From Spirochaetota bacterium (GTDB lineage Bacteria > Spirochaetota > Spirochaetia > Treponematales > UBA12059), in NCBI GenBank assembly GCA_026398615.1, contig JAPLSN010000041.1:66578-130577 (forward strand): 64,000 nucleotides of DNA, read 5' to 3'. The notes under the pieces are model-generated. The model was not told the origin of the DNA, did no database searches, and worked only from the letters and a program-made list of their open reading frames with translations. The translations under genes and the position numbers were made by a program. Below are positions 33,144 through 41,183 of this stretch, piece by piece. Positions within the stretch are counted from its first letter, which is position 1. The number at the start of each line of letters is the position of its first letter.

Positions 33144-35339
33144 TCATGGCGCGCCGTCGCCTTGCGCGTCCCGTACCACGTCCTCGATCTTTCGCACGAT
33201 GTCCGCGGCGAAAGCGGCAAGGTCGGGAACCTCGGCCCTGTCGAAGCGGAAACCGACGGCGCCCGGGTGTCCGCCGCCGTTGAGGAAGGAATACCGGCTC
33301 AGGATGTCGCGGAGGTCGAGGGACTGGAAGCCCTGGGCCCGCCTGAGACGGAATTGCACGAAATTCGAGAGCGCCGGATCGTCGGGATACGCGACCATGC
33401 CAAGACAGCCGCTTTCCTCGGCGAGCGTATCGGCCACCGCCTTGGAGACCGAGGACACGATGTCGTTCCCGTAGGTTTCGTAAAGGAAAGATGACTCCGC
33501 GGCATCGAGGATGACGAAACGCAGGTTTTCGGAGCCCGAACGCTTGCGGTGCATGTACCGGAAGCACTCCTCCTCGTCGCCCGACAGGGATGCGATCGCC
33601 TTGAACACCTCTTCCTTCGAAGTGAAATTGGCGGAATTGCGGTGCGTCTTCTGTGAGAGCATCCTGTCGAAGAGCGCGCTGAACCACTCGTAGTACCAAC
33701 GTTCCTTCCGCGTCTTCAGGTACTTGCCCATGCGGGAATCGCCGATCATCCCGGTCAGCACGGCGAGCACGAAGTTGCGGGAGAACACCTCGTCGATCTG
33801 GTGCCGCGCCTTGTATTCGGCCGCGAGATCCATCTTGAACGCGAGCAGGCCGACGAGTTCGCTCGCCGAGGAAGCTCCCGTGACGAGGTTGTAGCCATGG
33901 TCCCCGAAATAGGTCGAATCGGCCTCGAGATGATGGTCGATCTCGATCTTCAGCACGGATTCGTCCCCGACCAGGGCGCGGATCGCCGGACTGTCCTCGA
34001 GCATGGACGGCTTGGGCGTGTCGAGGGCGATGACGGCCTGGACCGGCCCCGGCAAGTCCGAACCATCGGCGCTGAGATGGATCGAGTTGTAGGTGCAGAT
34101 GGAAAGCAGGTACGAGAACTGCTCGTGCAACGCCCCGCCCGTGACCAGGTAGACGGTCTTGTTGAGCTTGCCGGCGAGAAGCCCGAAGGCGACCATCGAG
34201 GCGATGCAATCCTCGTCGGGATTGCGGTGCCCGAGGAGGAGCAGGCCGTCCCGCTGCTCGAGGGCGGCGAGGATGTTCCCGATGATCCTGTTCTTTTCGG
34301 CGAGCGAACGCAGTTCCTTCTTGATCGCCCCGCGCTCGCCTCCCAGGGAGGGAGCGGGAGGCGGCGGCAGGGCGGCGCGGTCCCGCCCGAGTTCCTTGGC
34401 GTGGTACAGCGCGCGGTCGGCCGCAGCCGTGAGTGCATCGAGGCTCCGCGCGTGCTCGGGCAGGGACGCGACCCCGAGACTGGCGCTCACGGTGAGTCCC
34501 TCGCGACCGGGGAAGGTGAGGCTCCGGATCTCCTTGCAGACGTTCTCGCAGATCCCGAGGGCTTCGGCAGGGCCGGTTCCCGGGAGGACGAAGGTGAATT
34601 CGTCCCCGCCGTAGCGGACGAGGATGTCCCTTTCCCTGAACACCCGCCTGAACGCCTTCGATGCCTCCAGGATCACCAGGTCGCCGAATGCCATTCCGTG
34701 GGCCTTGTTGAGGTCGCCGAAGTGGTCGAGGTCGAACATCGCCACTGAGAGGGGCGCGTTGTCGATCACGGAGCGTTCGAAAATCCCCTGGAGGGAATCG
34801 TCGAGGAAGCGCCGGTTGAATAGACCCGTGGCCTCGTCGGTGACGGCGCGCCTTCGGGCCGATTCGCCCCACTGGACCATCTGCGACAGGAAGGAGCTCG
34901 TGGCGAGGAGGCGCCCCGTCGTGATCGCCAGCATCCGCTGCATGACGCGCGCCGCCGCGCCCGGCTTTTCCCGCACCAGCAGGTCGAAGTCGCGCGCGTG
35001 AAGGGAAAGCAGCACGGAATCCTCGATGATCCTGCAGGTGGCCGAACGGGGCGCCCTCTCGATCAGGGACATTTCGCCGAAAAAACCTCCCGAAGGCACC
35101 CGCGATATGGTGAGATCCTTGCCGTCATGCAGGGTGAGGGAAATGCCGACCGAGCCGCTCAAGACGACGAAGAGCTCGTCGCCGGCCGATCCCTCCACGA
35201 AGAGGGTTTCGCCGGCCGGACATTCCCGCCGTTTCATGCGGCCGAATACGAGAGCCAGGTCGTCGGGACCGAGTCCGGAAAATATGCCTATGGATTCGAG
35301 CACGCCCTCGGGCCTGTCCTTCGTTTCCGTTCCGCCCAT
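33144..35339 (-). CDS. cNMP-binding/GGDEF/DHH-DHHA1 phosphoesterase fusion
   Basis: 731 aa with three signalling modules. Residues about 12-130 are a CRP-like cyclic-nucleotide-binding domain with an intact phosphate cassette (FGEMSLIERAPRSATCR at 87-103). Residues about 165-325 are a GGDEF domain with GGDEF at 244-248 and a product-inhibition site RERD exactly five residues upstream. Residues about 350-731 are a DHH/DHHA1 phosphoesterase: HRNPDED, VIALDTP, EIDHH and GGGHPGAVGF. It could make c-di-GMP under cNMP control and hydrolyse a dinucleotide (pGpG, pApA or c-di-AMP). It follows a related gene with no gap. Confidence 0.88.
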   Translation of the reverse strand: MGGTETKDRPEGVLESIGIFSGLGPDDLALVFGRMKRRECPAGETLFVEGSAGDELFVVLSGSVGISLTLHDGKDLTISRVPSGGFFGEMSLIERAPRSATCRIIEDSVLLSLHARDFDLLVREKPGAAARVMQRMLAITTGRLLATSSFLSQMVQWGESARRRAVTDEATGLFNRRFLDDSLQGIFERSVIDNAPLSVAMFDLDHFGDLNKAHGMAFGDLVILEASKAFRRVFRERDILVRYGGDEFTFVLPGTGPAEALGICENVCKEIRSLTFPGREGLTVSASLGVASLPEHARSLDALTAAADRALYHAKELGRDRAALPPPPAPSLGGERGAIKKELRSLAEKNRIIGNILAALEQRDGLLLLGHRNPDEDCIASMVAFGLLAGKLNKTVYLVTGGALHEQFSYLLSICTYNSIHLSADGSDLPGPVQAVIALDTPKPSMLEDSPAIRALVGDESVLKIEIDHHLEADSTYFGDHGYNLVTGASSASELVGLLAFKMDLAAEYKARHQIDEVFSRNFVLAVLTGMIGDSRMGKYLKTRKERWYYEWFSALFDRMLSQKTHRNSANFTSKEEVFKAIASLSGDEEECFRYMHRKRSGSENLRFVILDAAESSFLYETYGNDIVSSVSKAVADTLAEESGCLGMVAYPDDPALSNFVQFRLRRAQGFQSLDLRDILSRYSFLNGGGHPGAVGFRFDRAEVPDLAAFAADIVRKIEDVVRDAQGDGAP

Positions 35340-36356
35340 CTACTGCCTGTCCTCGGGGAAAAGGATGATGCCGCCCCCGCGCGCCCTGCCCGCGAGGGGA
35401 AGCTCGTGGGCGATGGCTATCAGGGCGAGGGCGTCCTTCGCGTGATCGGGGTGCAGGGCTATGCCGAAACTGAATGACAGCTTGAGGGAGGATCCCTCCG
35501 TAAAGGCGCTGATGTCGAGGGCGACGAGCCGCTCCATGATGCGGGCGGCTTCCGCCCGCGCGGCGCCGCGGTCCCGCCCAGGCAGCGTCACCGCGAGCTC
35601 GTTGCCCATGTACCGGAATGCCGTGTCGGATTCGTCGAGGCATCGCGAAAGCTCCAGGGCCACCAGTTTCAGTACGGAGTCGCCGGCTTCGTGGCCCCAG
35701 GTGTCGTTGATTTCCTTGAAGTTGTCCGGCTTGAACATGAGGAGGGCCGACGGTCCGGCACGGTCCTTGAGGATCTCGGCGAGTCGTTCCTCGAGGAAGG
35801 TCTTGTTGAAAAGGCCGGTCAGCTTGTCGCCGTAGACCTGCCGCTTGAGTTCCTGCACGACGGGCGAGTTCTCCTTGATGAGCGCGTTGGCGTTCCGGAT
35901 GCGCCCCGCGATGGAATCGAGGAAATCGTAGAGCATCCGCGCGGACGCGGCCGGATGCCCCGCAAGGACTTCGTCGAAGCCGAGCCCCTTCCGTGGAAAA
36001 ACGATGAGCTCGGTCGGGGTTTCCGCGATCGCGGAAGCGTTCCTCGGAGCCGCCGTGAGAAGCTCGAGTTCCCCGAAACAGTCGCCGGGCACGAGTTCCG
36101 CGATGAGGGAGGAACCATCGTCCGAGATGCCCACGGATCCCCGCACGACGACGAAGAGGGCGTCGCCCGGGGCGTCGCGCCCGTACACGGTCTCTCCGGG
36201 CGCGTAGACCCGGCGTTCGGAACATGAGGCCACGGCACGGAGTTCGTCGCCGCCCAGGGAAGAGAAGATACTGGCCTTCCCGAGCCATTCGATCGTGTCG
36301 GCCCGGACAGGCTGCGAGCCGGGCTTCGGGCGCCCTGGCTTTTTCACTGCTTTCAT
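35340..36356 (-). CDS. cNMP-binding protein with degenerate GGDEF domain
   Basis: 338 aa. A CRP-like sensor domain (FGELELLTAAPRNASA cassette) precedes a GGDEF-fold domain with LTGLFNKTFLEERL and FKPDNFKEINDTWGHEAGD. The signature itself reads MGNEL instead of GGDEF, and the inhibitory RxxD is missing, so cyclase activity is unlikely. Its stop codon is directly adjacent to the start of the active fusion protein, which it may regulate as a pseudo-enzyme partner. I chose ATG 36356, where a promoter -10 box ends eight bases upstream; no ribosome site is present. Confidence 0.85.
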   Translation of the reverse strand: MKAVKKPGRPKPGSQPVRADTIEWLGKASIFSSLGGDELRAVASCSERRVYAPGETVYGRDAPGDALFVVVRGSVGISDDGSSLIAELVPGDCFGELELLTAAPRNASAIAETPTELIVFPRKGLGFDEVLAGHPAASARMLYDFLDSIAGRIRNANALIKENSPVVQELKRQVYGDKLTGLFNKTFLEERLAEILKDRAGPSALLMFKPDNFKEINDTWGHEAGDSVLKLVALELSRCLDESDTAFRYMGNELAVTLPGRDRGAARAEAARIMERLVALDISAFTEGSSLKLSFSFGIALHPDHAKDALALIAIAHELPLAGRARGGGIILFPEDRQ

Positions 36357-36364
36357 CTGCAGCA

Positions 36365-36393
36365 ATTCTATCGCCGCGACCGGGTGAACGCAA
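36365..36393 (-). promoter_or_regulatory. promoter of the cNMP/GGDEF pair, leaderless type
   Basis: TTGCGT (36393-36388), 17 bases, TAGAAT (36370-36365), then eight bases to ATG 36356. The -10 is good and the -35 weak. Confidence 0.5.
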
Positions 36394-36468
36394 GCCGCGA
36401 AAAAAGCAAGGATATCCGGCAATACGTCCGGCAGTCCCATCATGGGCCGTTTTACGCACCATCCATCC

Positions 36469-36532
36469 TTTACAAACCTGATTACTCTGCTAGACTTGAT
36501 GCCGCAGCGGGCAGAGCAACCCGGGCTGCGGC
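36469..36532 (+). promoter_or_regulatory. promoter and leader hairpin of the receiver-PAS gene
   Basis: TTTACA (36469-36474), 16 bases, TAGACT (36491-36496). Just after the expected start, GCCGCAGC (36501-36508) pairs perfectly with GCTGCGGC (36525-36532) around a 16-base loop. The leader of about 95 bases then reaches GGAGG and the TTG start. Confidence 0.5.
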
Positions 36533-36597
36533 AATAAACGGTTTCGCATGGTTGCCCGAACCTGCCTCGCCTGAAGACTTTTCCCGGAGGAACGTCG

Positions 36598-37851
36598 TTG
36601 GACCACGCGAAAAAGACCATACTCCTCGTCGAAGACGAAGCTATCCTCGCCCTCGACAAGGCTCATTGCCTGAAAAATCTCGGGTACGGGGTCATCCACG
36701 CGCTCGACGGCGAGACGGCCGTCGAAACGGTGCGCTCGTCCCCCGGCTCCATCGACCTCGTCCTCATGGACATCAACCTCGGGGAGGGAATCGACGGGAC
36801 CGAGACCGCGCGGAAAATCCACGAACTCCGCGAAATTCCCGTCGTATTCCTCTCCGCGCATACGGAGAAGAACGTCGTCGAAAAGACGGAATCCGTCACA
36901 TCGTACGGATACATCGTCAAGAATTCCGGCATGACGGTCCTGGATGCTTCGATAAAGATGGCTTTCAAGCTCTTCAACGCCAACAACACGTGCAGGGAGA
37001 GGGAAGAAGAATACCGCTCCATCGTCCAGAACCAGCACGAGATGATCTGCAGGTTCCTCCCCGATACCACCCTTACCTTCGTCAACGATGCGTATTGCCG
37101 CAATTTCGGGAAACGCTCCGACGAACTTTCGGGAACCCGCTTTCTCGACCTGGTGCCCCGGGAAGACCACGCGCCCATACTGGAACGGATTGAAAGGGCG
37201 AGGACGACGAGGCAGCCCATCGAATTCGAGCACAGGGTGATCTACCCCGACGGCTCGACGGGTTGGCAGAGCTGGAAGGACAGCCCCATCCTCGACAGGG
37301 ACGGCGCCGTGGCGGAGTTCCAGTCCGTCGGCATGGACATCACGGAGCGCAAGCGGGCGGAAGACGCGCTCAGGGCGAACGAGGACCTGTACCGAACGCT
37401 CGCTGAAACTTCACCCGATATGATCTACCTCGTCGACAGGGACCGGCGGATCTCCTATGTCAATACGGTCGCCGCGATGGCCTTCATGAAGGCCCCGGAG
37501 GAGATCCGTGGAAGGAAGCTCGAGGAGGTATTTTCGCCCGGGATCGCGGAACGACACTGGGCAGCCATCGGGAGAGTCATGGAAACCGGCATGAGTCTTG
37601 CGAGTGAAGCCCGCGAAGCCTTTCCGTCGGGCGAAGTCTGGATCGACGCCCGCCTTTCGCCCGTACGGGGCAGGGACGGTGCGATCGTCGCGGTGCTGGG
37701 GGTTTCGACCGACATCTCCGGTCGCAAGAAGACTGAAGCGGCGCTGCTCGAGAACGAACGTTCCCTGACCGGCCTGTCAGACTCGGTAAGGAAGCTCGAG
37801 GAAACGATCGTCCGGAAGGAAGCCCTCATCCGGGAGCTCCGGGCACGCTGA
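36598..37851 (+). CDS. receiver domain plus two PAS domains, no output module
   Basis: 417 aa. A CheY-like receiver (about 6-125) has the acidic pocket VEDE, the phospho-Asp in LVLMDINLGEG and the conserved Lys in YIVKNSG. Two PAS/PAC units follow (about 137-260 and 262-382), each ending in a DITERKRA or DISGRKKT-type linker. A short coiled coil ends the protein. No histidine-kinase, GGDEF, EAL or DNA-binding domain follows, so it may pass its signal by protein contact. TTG 36598 is used because GGAGG lies seven bases upstream. Confidence 0.85.
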   Translation: MDHAKKTILLVEDEAILALDKAHCLKNLGYGVIHALDGETAVETVRSSPGSIDLVLMDINLGEGIDGTETARKIHELREIPVVFLSAHTEKNVVEKTESVTSYGYIVKNSGMTVLDASIKMAFKLFNANNTCREREEEYRSIVQNQHEMICRFLPDTTLTFVNDAYCRNFGKRSDELSGTRFLDLVPREDHAPILERIERARTTRQPIEFEHRVIYPDGSTGWQSWKDSPILDRDGAVAEFQSVGMDITERKRAEDALRANEDLYRTLAETSPDMIYLVDRDRRISYVNTVAAMAFMKAPEEIRGRKLEEVFSPGIAERHWAAIGRVMETGMSLASEAREAFPSGEVWIDARLSPVRGRDGAIVAVLGVSTDISGRKKTEAALLENERSLTGLSDSVRKLEETIVRKEALIRELRAR

Positions 37852-37863
37852 ACGGGACAGGCC

Positions 37864-38013
37864 ATGCGCGAAACCTTCAAGGCGGGAAACCGCAGCTACC
37901 TCCTTTCTTCACCCTGCGACGACGGGGAATTCGACCGGATCGTGGCGCTCGACGCCGAGATCCATGGCGAAGGGATCGCGTTTCCTGCCGCATGCTTCCC
38001 CGCCACATTTTAA
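37864..38013 (+). pseudogene. 49-codon fragment resembling the start of a GNAT acetyltransferase
   Basis: A short open frame starts 12 bases after the receiver-PAS gene and ends at TAA 38011-38013. DGEFDRIVALDAEIHGEGIA resembles the first helix region of GNAT acetyltransferases, but the acetyl-CoA-binding core is missing. It is probably a truncated gene remnant; a functional small protein cannot be excluded. Confidence 0.4.
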
Positions 38014-38023
38014 GGAGCCGTCA

Positions 38024-38431
38024 ATGCATCGAATCGCTTCGGTCACCGTCATTTCCCTCGTGCTGTTCACCGCCTGCGCGGGCGGAAACCATGACGGCTC
38101 AAGGAGTTCGACCATGCTGGAACTGGAGGAACAGGTACTCGTCACGCTGCGGGTCGGCCAGAAGGCCGCATGTTCGGTCGGCGTGCACGGCTCGGTCGGA
38201 AAGACCGCGGAAGCGGAAACAGCCGATCCCGACATCGTCCGCCTCGTCGACAGCACCATCGCGTACCTGCACCCGGAAAACATGAAGCCGGGCATGACCG
38301 GCGGCGATGCGGCGACGCGCACCTTCGTGTTCGAGGCGCTGGCGCCCGGCGAAACGACCATCACCGTGCGCATGCTCTATCGGGGTCGGCTCGAGGAGAC
38401 GAAGATATGGAAGGTCAGGGTCGAAAAATGA
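38024..38431 (+). CDS. chagasin (I42)-like lipoprotein
   Basis: 135 aa. The signal peptide ends in VLFTAC, a spirochaete-type lipobox, so it is likely lipid-anchored. Residues about 45-135 resemble inhibitor family I42: PDIVRLVDS, GMTGGDAATRTFVFEALAPG and a final Ig-like strand. The NPTTG loop is not clear and the RPW loop is replaced by YRGRLEE, so inhibition of cysteine proteases is uncertain. AAGGAG precedes the ATG. It overlaps the next gene by four bases. Confidence 0.65.
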   Translation: MHRIASVTVISLVLFTACAGGNHDGSRSSTMLELEEQVLVTLRVGQKAACSVGVHGSVGKTAEAETADPDIVRLVDSTIAYLHPENMKPGMTGGDAATRTFVFEALAPGETTITVRMLYRGRLEETKIWKVRVEK

Positions 38432-38808
38432 GCATCACGGAAACCGTATGCCGCAAACCCGGGACGCTGCCGATCCTCGTCCTCGTTTTCGCCGGCCTGG
38501 CGTACCCCGCTTCCGCCCAATCGGGGCGAAGCTGGATGAGCGGCATCGTCCTGGGCGATTCGGATTCCCACGGCCTCCCCGGCGCCATCGTGGAGCTGGA
38601 CGGGGACCAGGCGAACCCGCGCCTGGCCTCCGTCCGCCTCGTCGCGGAAACGGACGGGATCGGCAGCTTCAAATTCGCGGTGGTTCCCTACGGCTATTAC
38701 AGCTTCCAGGTTTCGTTCGAGGGCTTCGCGACATACCGGATAGAAATCTACCTTCCCTCCGACACGCCGAGCGTGATCAACGTCAAGCTCAGGCGCGGGG
38801 CGGATTGA
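38428..38808 (+). CDS. exported single-domain carboxypeptidase-regulatory-like protein
   Basis: 126 aa. A signal peptide (to about residue 31, ASAQS) is followed by one prealbumin-like beta-sandwich: GLPGAIVELDGD, GIGSFKFAVVPYGYYSFQVSFEGF and VINVKLRRG. This is the CarboxypepD_reg-like fold used as a stalk or binding domain. The start overlaps the I42-like stop (ATGA), so the two exported proteins are made together and may interact. Confidence 0.7.
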   Translation: MSITETVCRKPGTLPILVLVFAGLAYPASAQSGRSWMSGIVLGDSDSHGLPGAIVELDGDQANPRLASVRLVAETDGIGSFKFAVVPYGYYSFQVSFEGFATYRIEIYLPSDTPSVINVKLRRGAD

Positions 38809-38868
38809 CGAAACGGCCGGCGCAATCGCGGATCCGCGTGGGTGCCCGATTGCCGGCAGCCAGCCGGT

Positions 38869-39828
38869 CTACTTGCCGGAGCCGAAGTCGTAGGTGAAGG
38901 TGCCGCGTTCGGCCTTGTCAGACGAATTGCGGAAGCCGGCTTGGGCGAAACCGAAGAGCACCGCTTCGTCGAGCTCCGAATAGCCCGAGGAGCGCTTGAT
39001 GGCCAGATCGGTGACGAATGGATTCGAACTGCCCGAGGCGATCGAAACCTGGAAGTTGATCGTCATCGGGCCTGGATTGGAGAGGCGGTAGTCCGCGCGC
39101 AGGAGATCATAGCCGCTGTCCTTGAGCAGCTGCCACAGCCTGGGTCGCTGAGGGAAGGGTATCGTGACGTTGGGCTTTTTCGTCCAGCCGTCTCCGGAAC
39201 GGTCGTACCAAGCCAGGAAGGGCGCATCGATCTCCTCGCCGCTCATGTTCTTGGTTTTCGGCATCCGGGAGACGATCGCGGGTGATATGGAGCCGGGAAG
39301 CGGCATGTACAAGTAGATGGGAACGTACAGCGTCCGACCGACGATGCCCGATCCCGCCTCGAAGGCGAGTTCGTGCCTGTTGCCCGCCTCAGATCCCTTG
39401 ACGACGTTGGGTTTTTCCTGGACGGGCGTGGACGCGGCGGGTTGGCTCGGCCCCGGGACGGGAATCGCCGGCGCAGGCGTCGTCGGAGCTGCCGGGGTTG
39501 CCGGTTTCGGTGCGGACGGGGGCGTCGTCGCGGCCGGAGCCGGTGTGGTTGTCGACGGTGCGGTCGTCGCCGCCGCTGGTACCGAGCTCGCGGGCGCTGG
39601 CATCGCCGTCCCGGCTTCGGGCGCTTCGGACGGCGCCCGGTAGTCCTCCACGCCCGTCGGCGATCCCAGGCGGACGCGGATGGGGCCGGCCGAATCCGCG
39701 AGCGCTTTCGGGAACAGCAGCCCCGCGACCATGATGAAGACGATCGCGAGGAGATAGGCGACCGCGGTTCCGCCCCAGGCGAAGATGCCGCGCTTGCGGT
39801 TTTCCCGGCGGACATAGGCTGATCTCAT
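38869..39828 (-). CDS. TonB-like energy transducer
   Basis: 319 aa. A single N-terminal transmembrane segment (about 20-42) is followed by an Ala/Pro/Thr-rich periplasmic spacer (about 65-140) and a C-terminal domain of about 150 aa. The C-terminal sequence is not a typical TonB_C, but the position third after exbB and exbD and the membrane-anchored Pro-rich form support the role. It overlaps exbD by four bases. No outer-membrane receptor is in the window, so the cargo is unknown. Confidence 0.65.
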   Translation of the reverse strand: MRSAYVRRENRKRGIFAWGGTAVAYLLAIVFIMVAGLLFPKALADSAGPIRVRLGSPTGVEDYRAPSEAPEAGTAMPAPASSVPAAATTAPSTTTPAPAATTPPSAPKPATPAAPTTPAPAIPVPGPSQPAASTPVQEKPNVVKGSEAGNRHELAFEAGSGIVGRTLYVPIYLYMPLPGSISPAIVSRMPKTKNMSGEEIDAPFLAWYDRSGDGWTKKPNVTIPFPQRPRLWQLLKDSGYDLLRADYRLSNPGPMTINFQVSIASGSSNPFVTDLAIKRSSGYSELDEAVLFGFAQAGFRNSSDKAERGTFTYDFGSGK

Positions 39829-40238
39829 GGCGACGCGCGCGCCCTCGTGAGGAGGTCCACGCCCTCGATGCCGTTGGCCCGCAGGACGTCCAGCACCGAC
39901 ACGACGAGTTCGTACGGCGCCCGGCCGTCGCCTTCCAGGAGGATCCGGGGCTTGGATCCTTCCAGGCCGATCAGCCGCTTGGAAACCAAGGCAGGCAGGC
40001 CGGCCGAGTCGGTGAGCGCGCCGTCGAGGTAGATCTCCCGCTCGGAGACGACCGTTATCCGTATCTCGGACACCGAGACGGGCTCCGCGCTGCCGGCTTC
40101 GGGCAGGTCCAGGGGAATGCCGGGAGCGGTCCTGAAGGTGCTCGTGATCATGAAGAAGATGACAAGCTGGAATATCACGTCGATGAGCGGCGTCAAGTCC
40201 ACGTTGATGAGGGGCTTGAGCCTCCTCTCCAGCCTCAC
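39825..40238 (-). CDS. exbD: ExbD/TolR-family protein
   Basis: 137 aa. One transmembrane helix near the N-terminus carries the proton-channel Asp in INVDLTPLIDVIFQLVIFF. The periplasmic domain follows. I chose GTG 40238, which overlaps the ExbB stop as GTGA. Together with ExbB it forms the proton-driven motor that energises the TonB-like protein encoded next. Confidence 0.9.
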   Translation of the reverse strand: MRLERRLKPLINVDLTPLIDVIFQLVIFFMITSTFRTAPGIPLDLPEAGSAEPVSVSEIRITVVSEREIYLDGALTDSAGLPALVSKRLIGLEGSKPRILLEGDGRAPYELVVSVLDVLRANGIEGVDLLTRARASP

Positions 40239-40882
40239 GGGAGCCCTCCCCCGCCCGGCAGGAACCCCGTCTTGGCGGGCTTTCCGCCGAGGAGCAGGAT
40301 GAGCTCGTTCACGCGGTTCTCCATGCGGATGATGATGAGGTTGACCTTGTTGACGAGGTGGTTGTAGAAAACCACTGCGGGCACCGCGACGATGATGCCG
40401 GCCACGGTCGTGATGAGGGCTTCGGAAATGCCGGCGGCCAGGACCGATGGATCGCTCACCGAGCCGAGCTGGCCAAGCACGTCGAAGGCCTTCATGATGC
40501 CGGTCACGGTGCCGAGAAGGCCGAGCAAAGGCGAGATGTGCGTGATCGTCCCGAGCGCCGACAGGTTCCGTTCGAGCCCGGGGATCTCCTGGTTGGCCGC
40601 GTCCTTGATGACATCCTTCTGGGAAGCCTCGGGATAGTCGCGGTACTCGATCCCGGCCTTGACGAGGGCGCTCATCGGCGACAGGTTGTTGTCGCAGATG
40701 GAGAGGGCTTCGTCGAAATGCCGTTTTTCCAGCGCCGCCTTGATGCGCTGGAACATCTTTTCCTCGTCGACGCGGATCTTCCTGAAGTACAGGAAACGTT
40801 CGACGACGATGGCCGTTCCGGCGAACGACAATGCGATGATGACCCAGAGGACCGGGCCGCCCTTCATCAGGATATCGTACAT
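40235..40882 (-). CDS. exbB: MotA/TolQ/ExbB proton channel protein
   Basis: 215 aa with three membrane helices: about 10-30, then ISPLLGLLGTVTGIMKAF and the pair around ITTVAGIIVAVPAVVFYNHLV. The conserved TVTG and TTVAGI blocks line the channel. GGAGG precedes ATG 40882. First gene of an exbB-exbD-tonB operon; no clear promoter was found, but a palindrome, GAGGTTT-C-AAACCTC (40954-40968), lies about 75 bases upstream. Confidence 0.93.
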   Translation of the reverse strand: MYDILMKGGPVLWVIIALSFAGTAIVVERFLYFRKIRVDEEKMFQRIKAALEKRHFDEALSICDNNLSPMSALVKAGIEYRDYPEASQKDVIKDAANQEIPGLERNLSALGTITHISPLLGLLGTVTGIMKAFDVLGQLGSVSDPSVLAAGISEALITTVAGIIVAVPAVVFYNHLVNKVNLIIIRMENRVNELILLLGGKPAKTGFLPGGGGLP

Positions 40883-41147
40883 GACACCTCCGGGAAAACG
40901 GGAATGCACCTGCGCAGGACCGACCGTCCATGATCCAACAACCGGGACGCCGGGAGGTTTCAAACCTCGCCCGGATCGGCCACGGCTGCATGGACACCCG
41001 GCAGGGTCCGCCCACGGAACATCGTGCCCCTGACGGACTTCACCGTCAAGGGTCGCGCATGGAGCCGGGAATTTCCAGCGGGCGATGCGCGACGGGGGAA
41101 GGCGCCATTCCGCGGACGCCGTTCCACCCGCACGGGGACGCTTCGCC
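40883..41147. other. divergent intergenic region exbB / acyltransferase
   Basis: About 300 bases separate the two divergent operons. Apart from the ribosome site of exbB, the 15-base palindrome at 40954-40968 (possible operator) and the acyltransferase promoter at its right end, I see no gene or RNA. Confidence 0.5.
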
Positions 41148-41176
41148 TTGACGGCGCGCAACGGCCGACCTACAGT
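41148..41176 (+). promoter_or_regulatory. acyltransferase promoter, leaderless type
   Basis: TTGACG (41148-41153), 17 bases, TACAGT (41171-41176), then seven bases to ATG 41184 with no ribosome site. Confidence 0.6.
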
Positions 41177-41183
41177 ATCGTGA

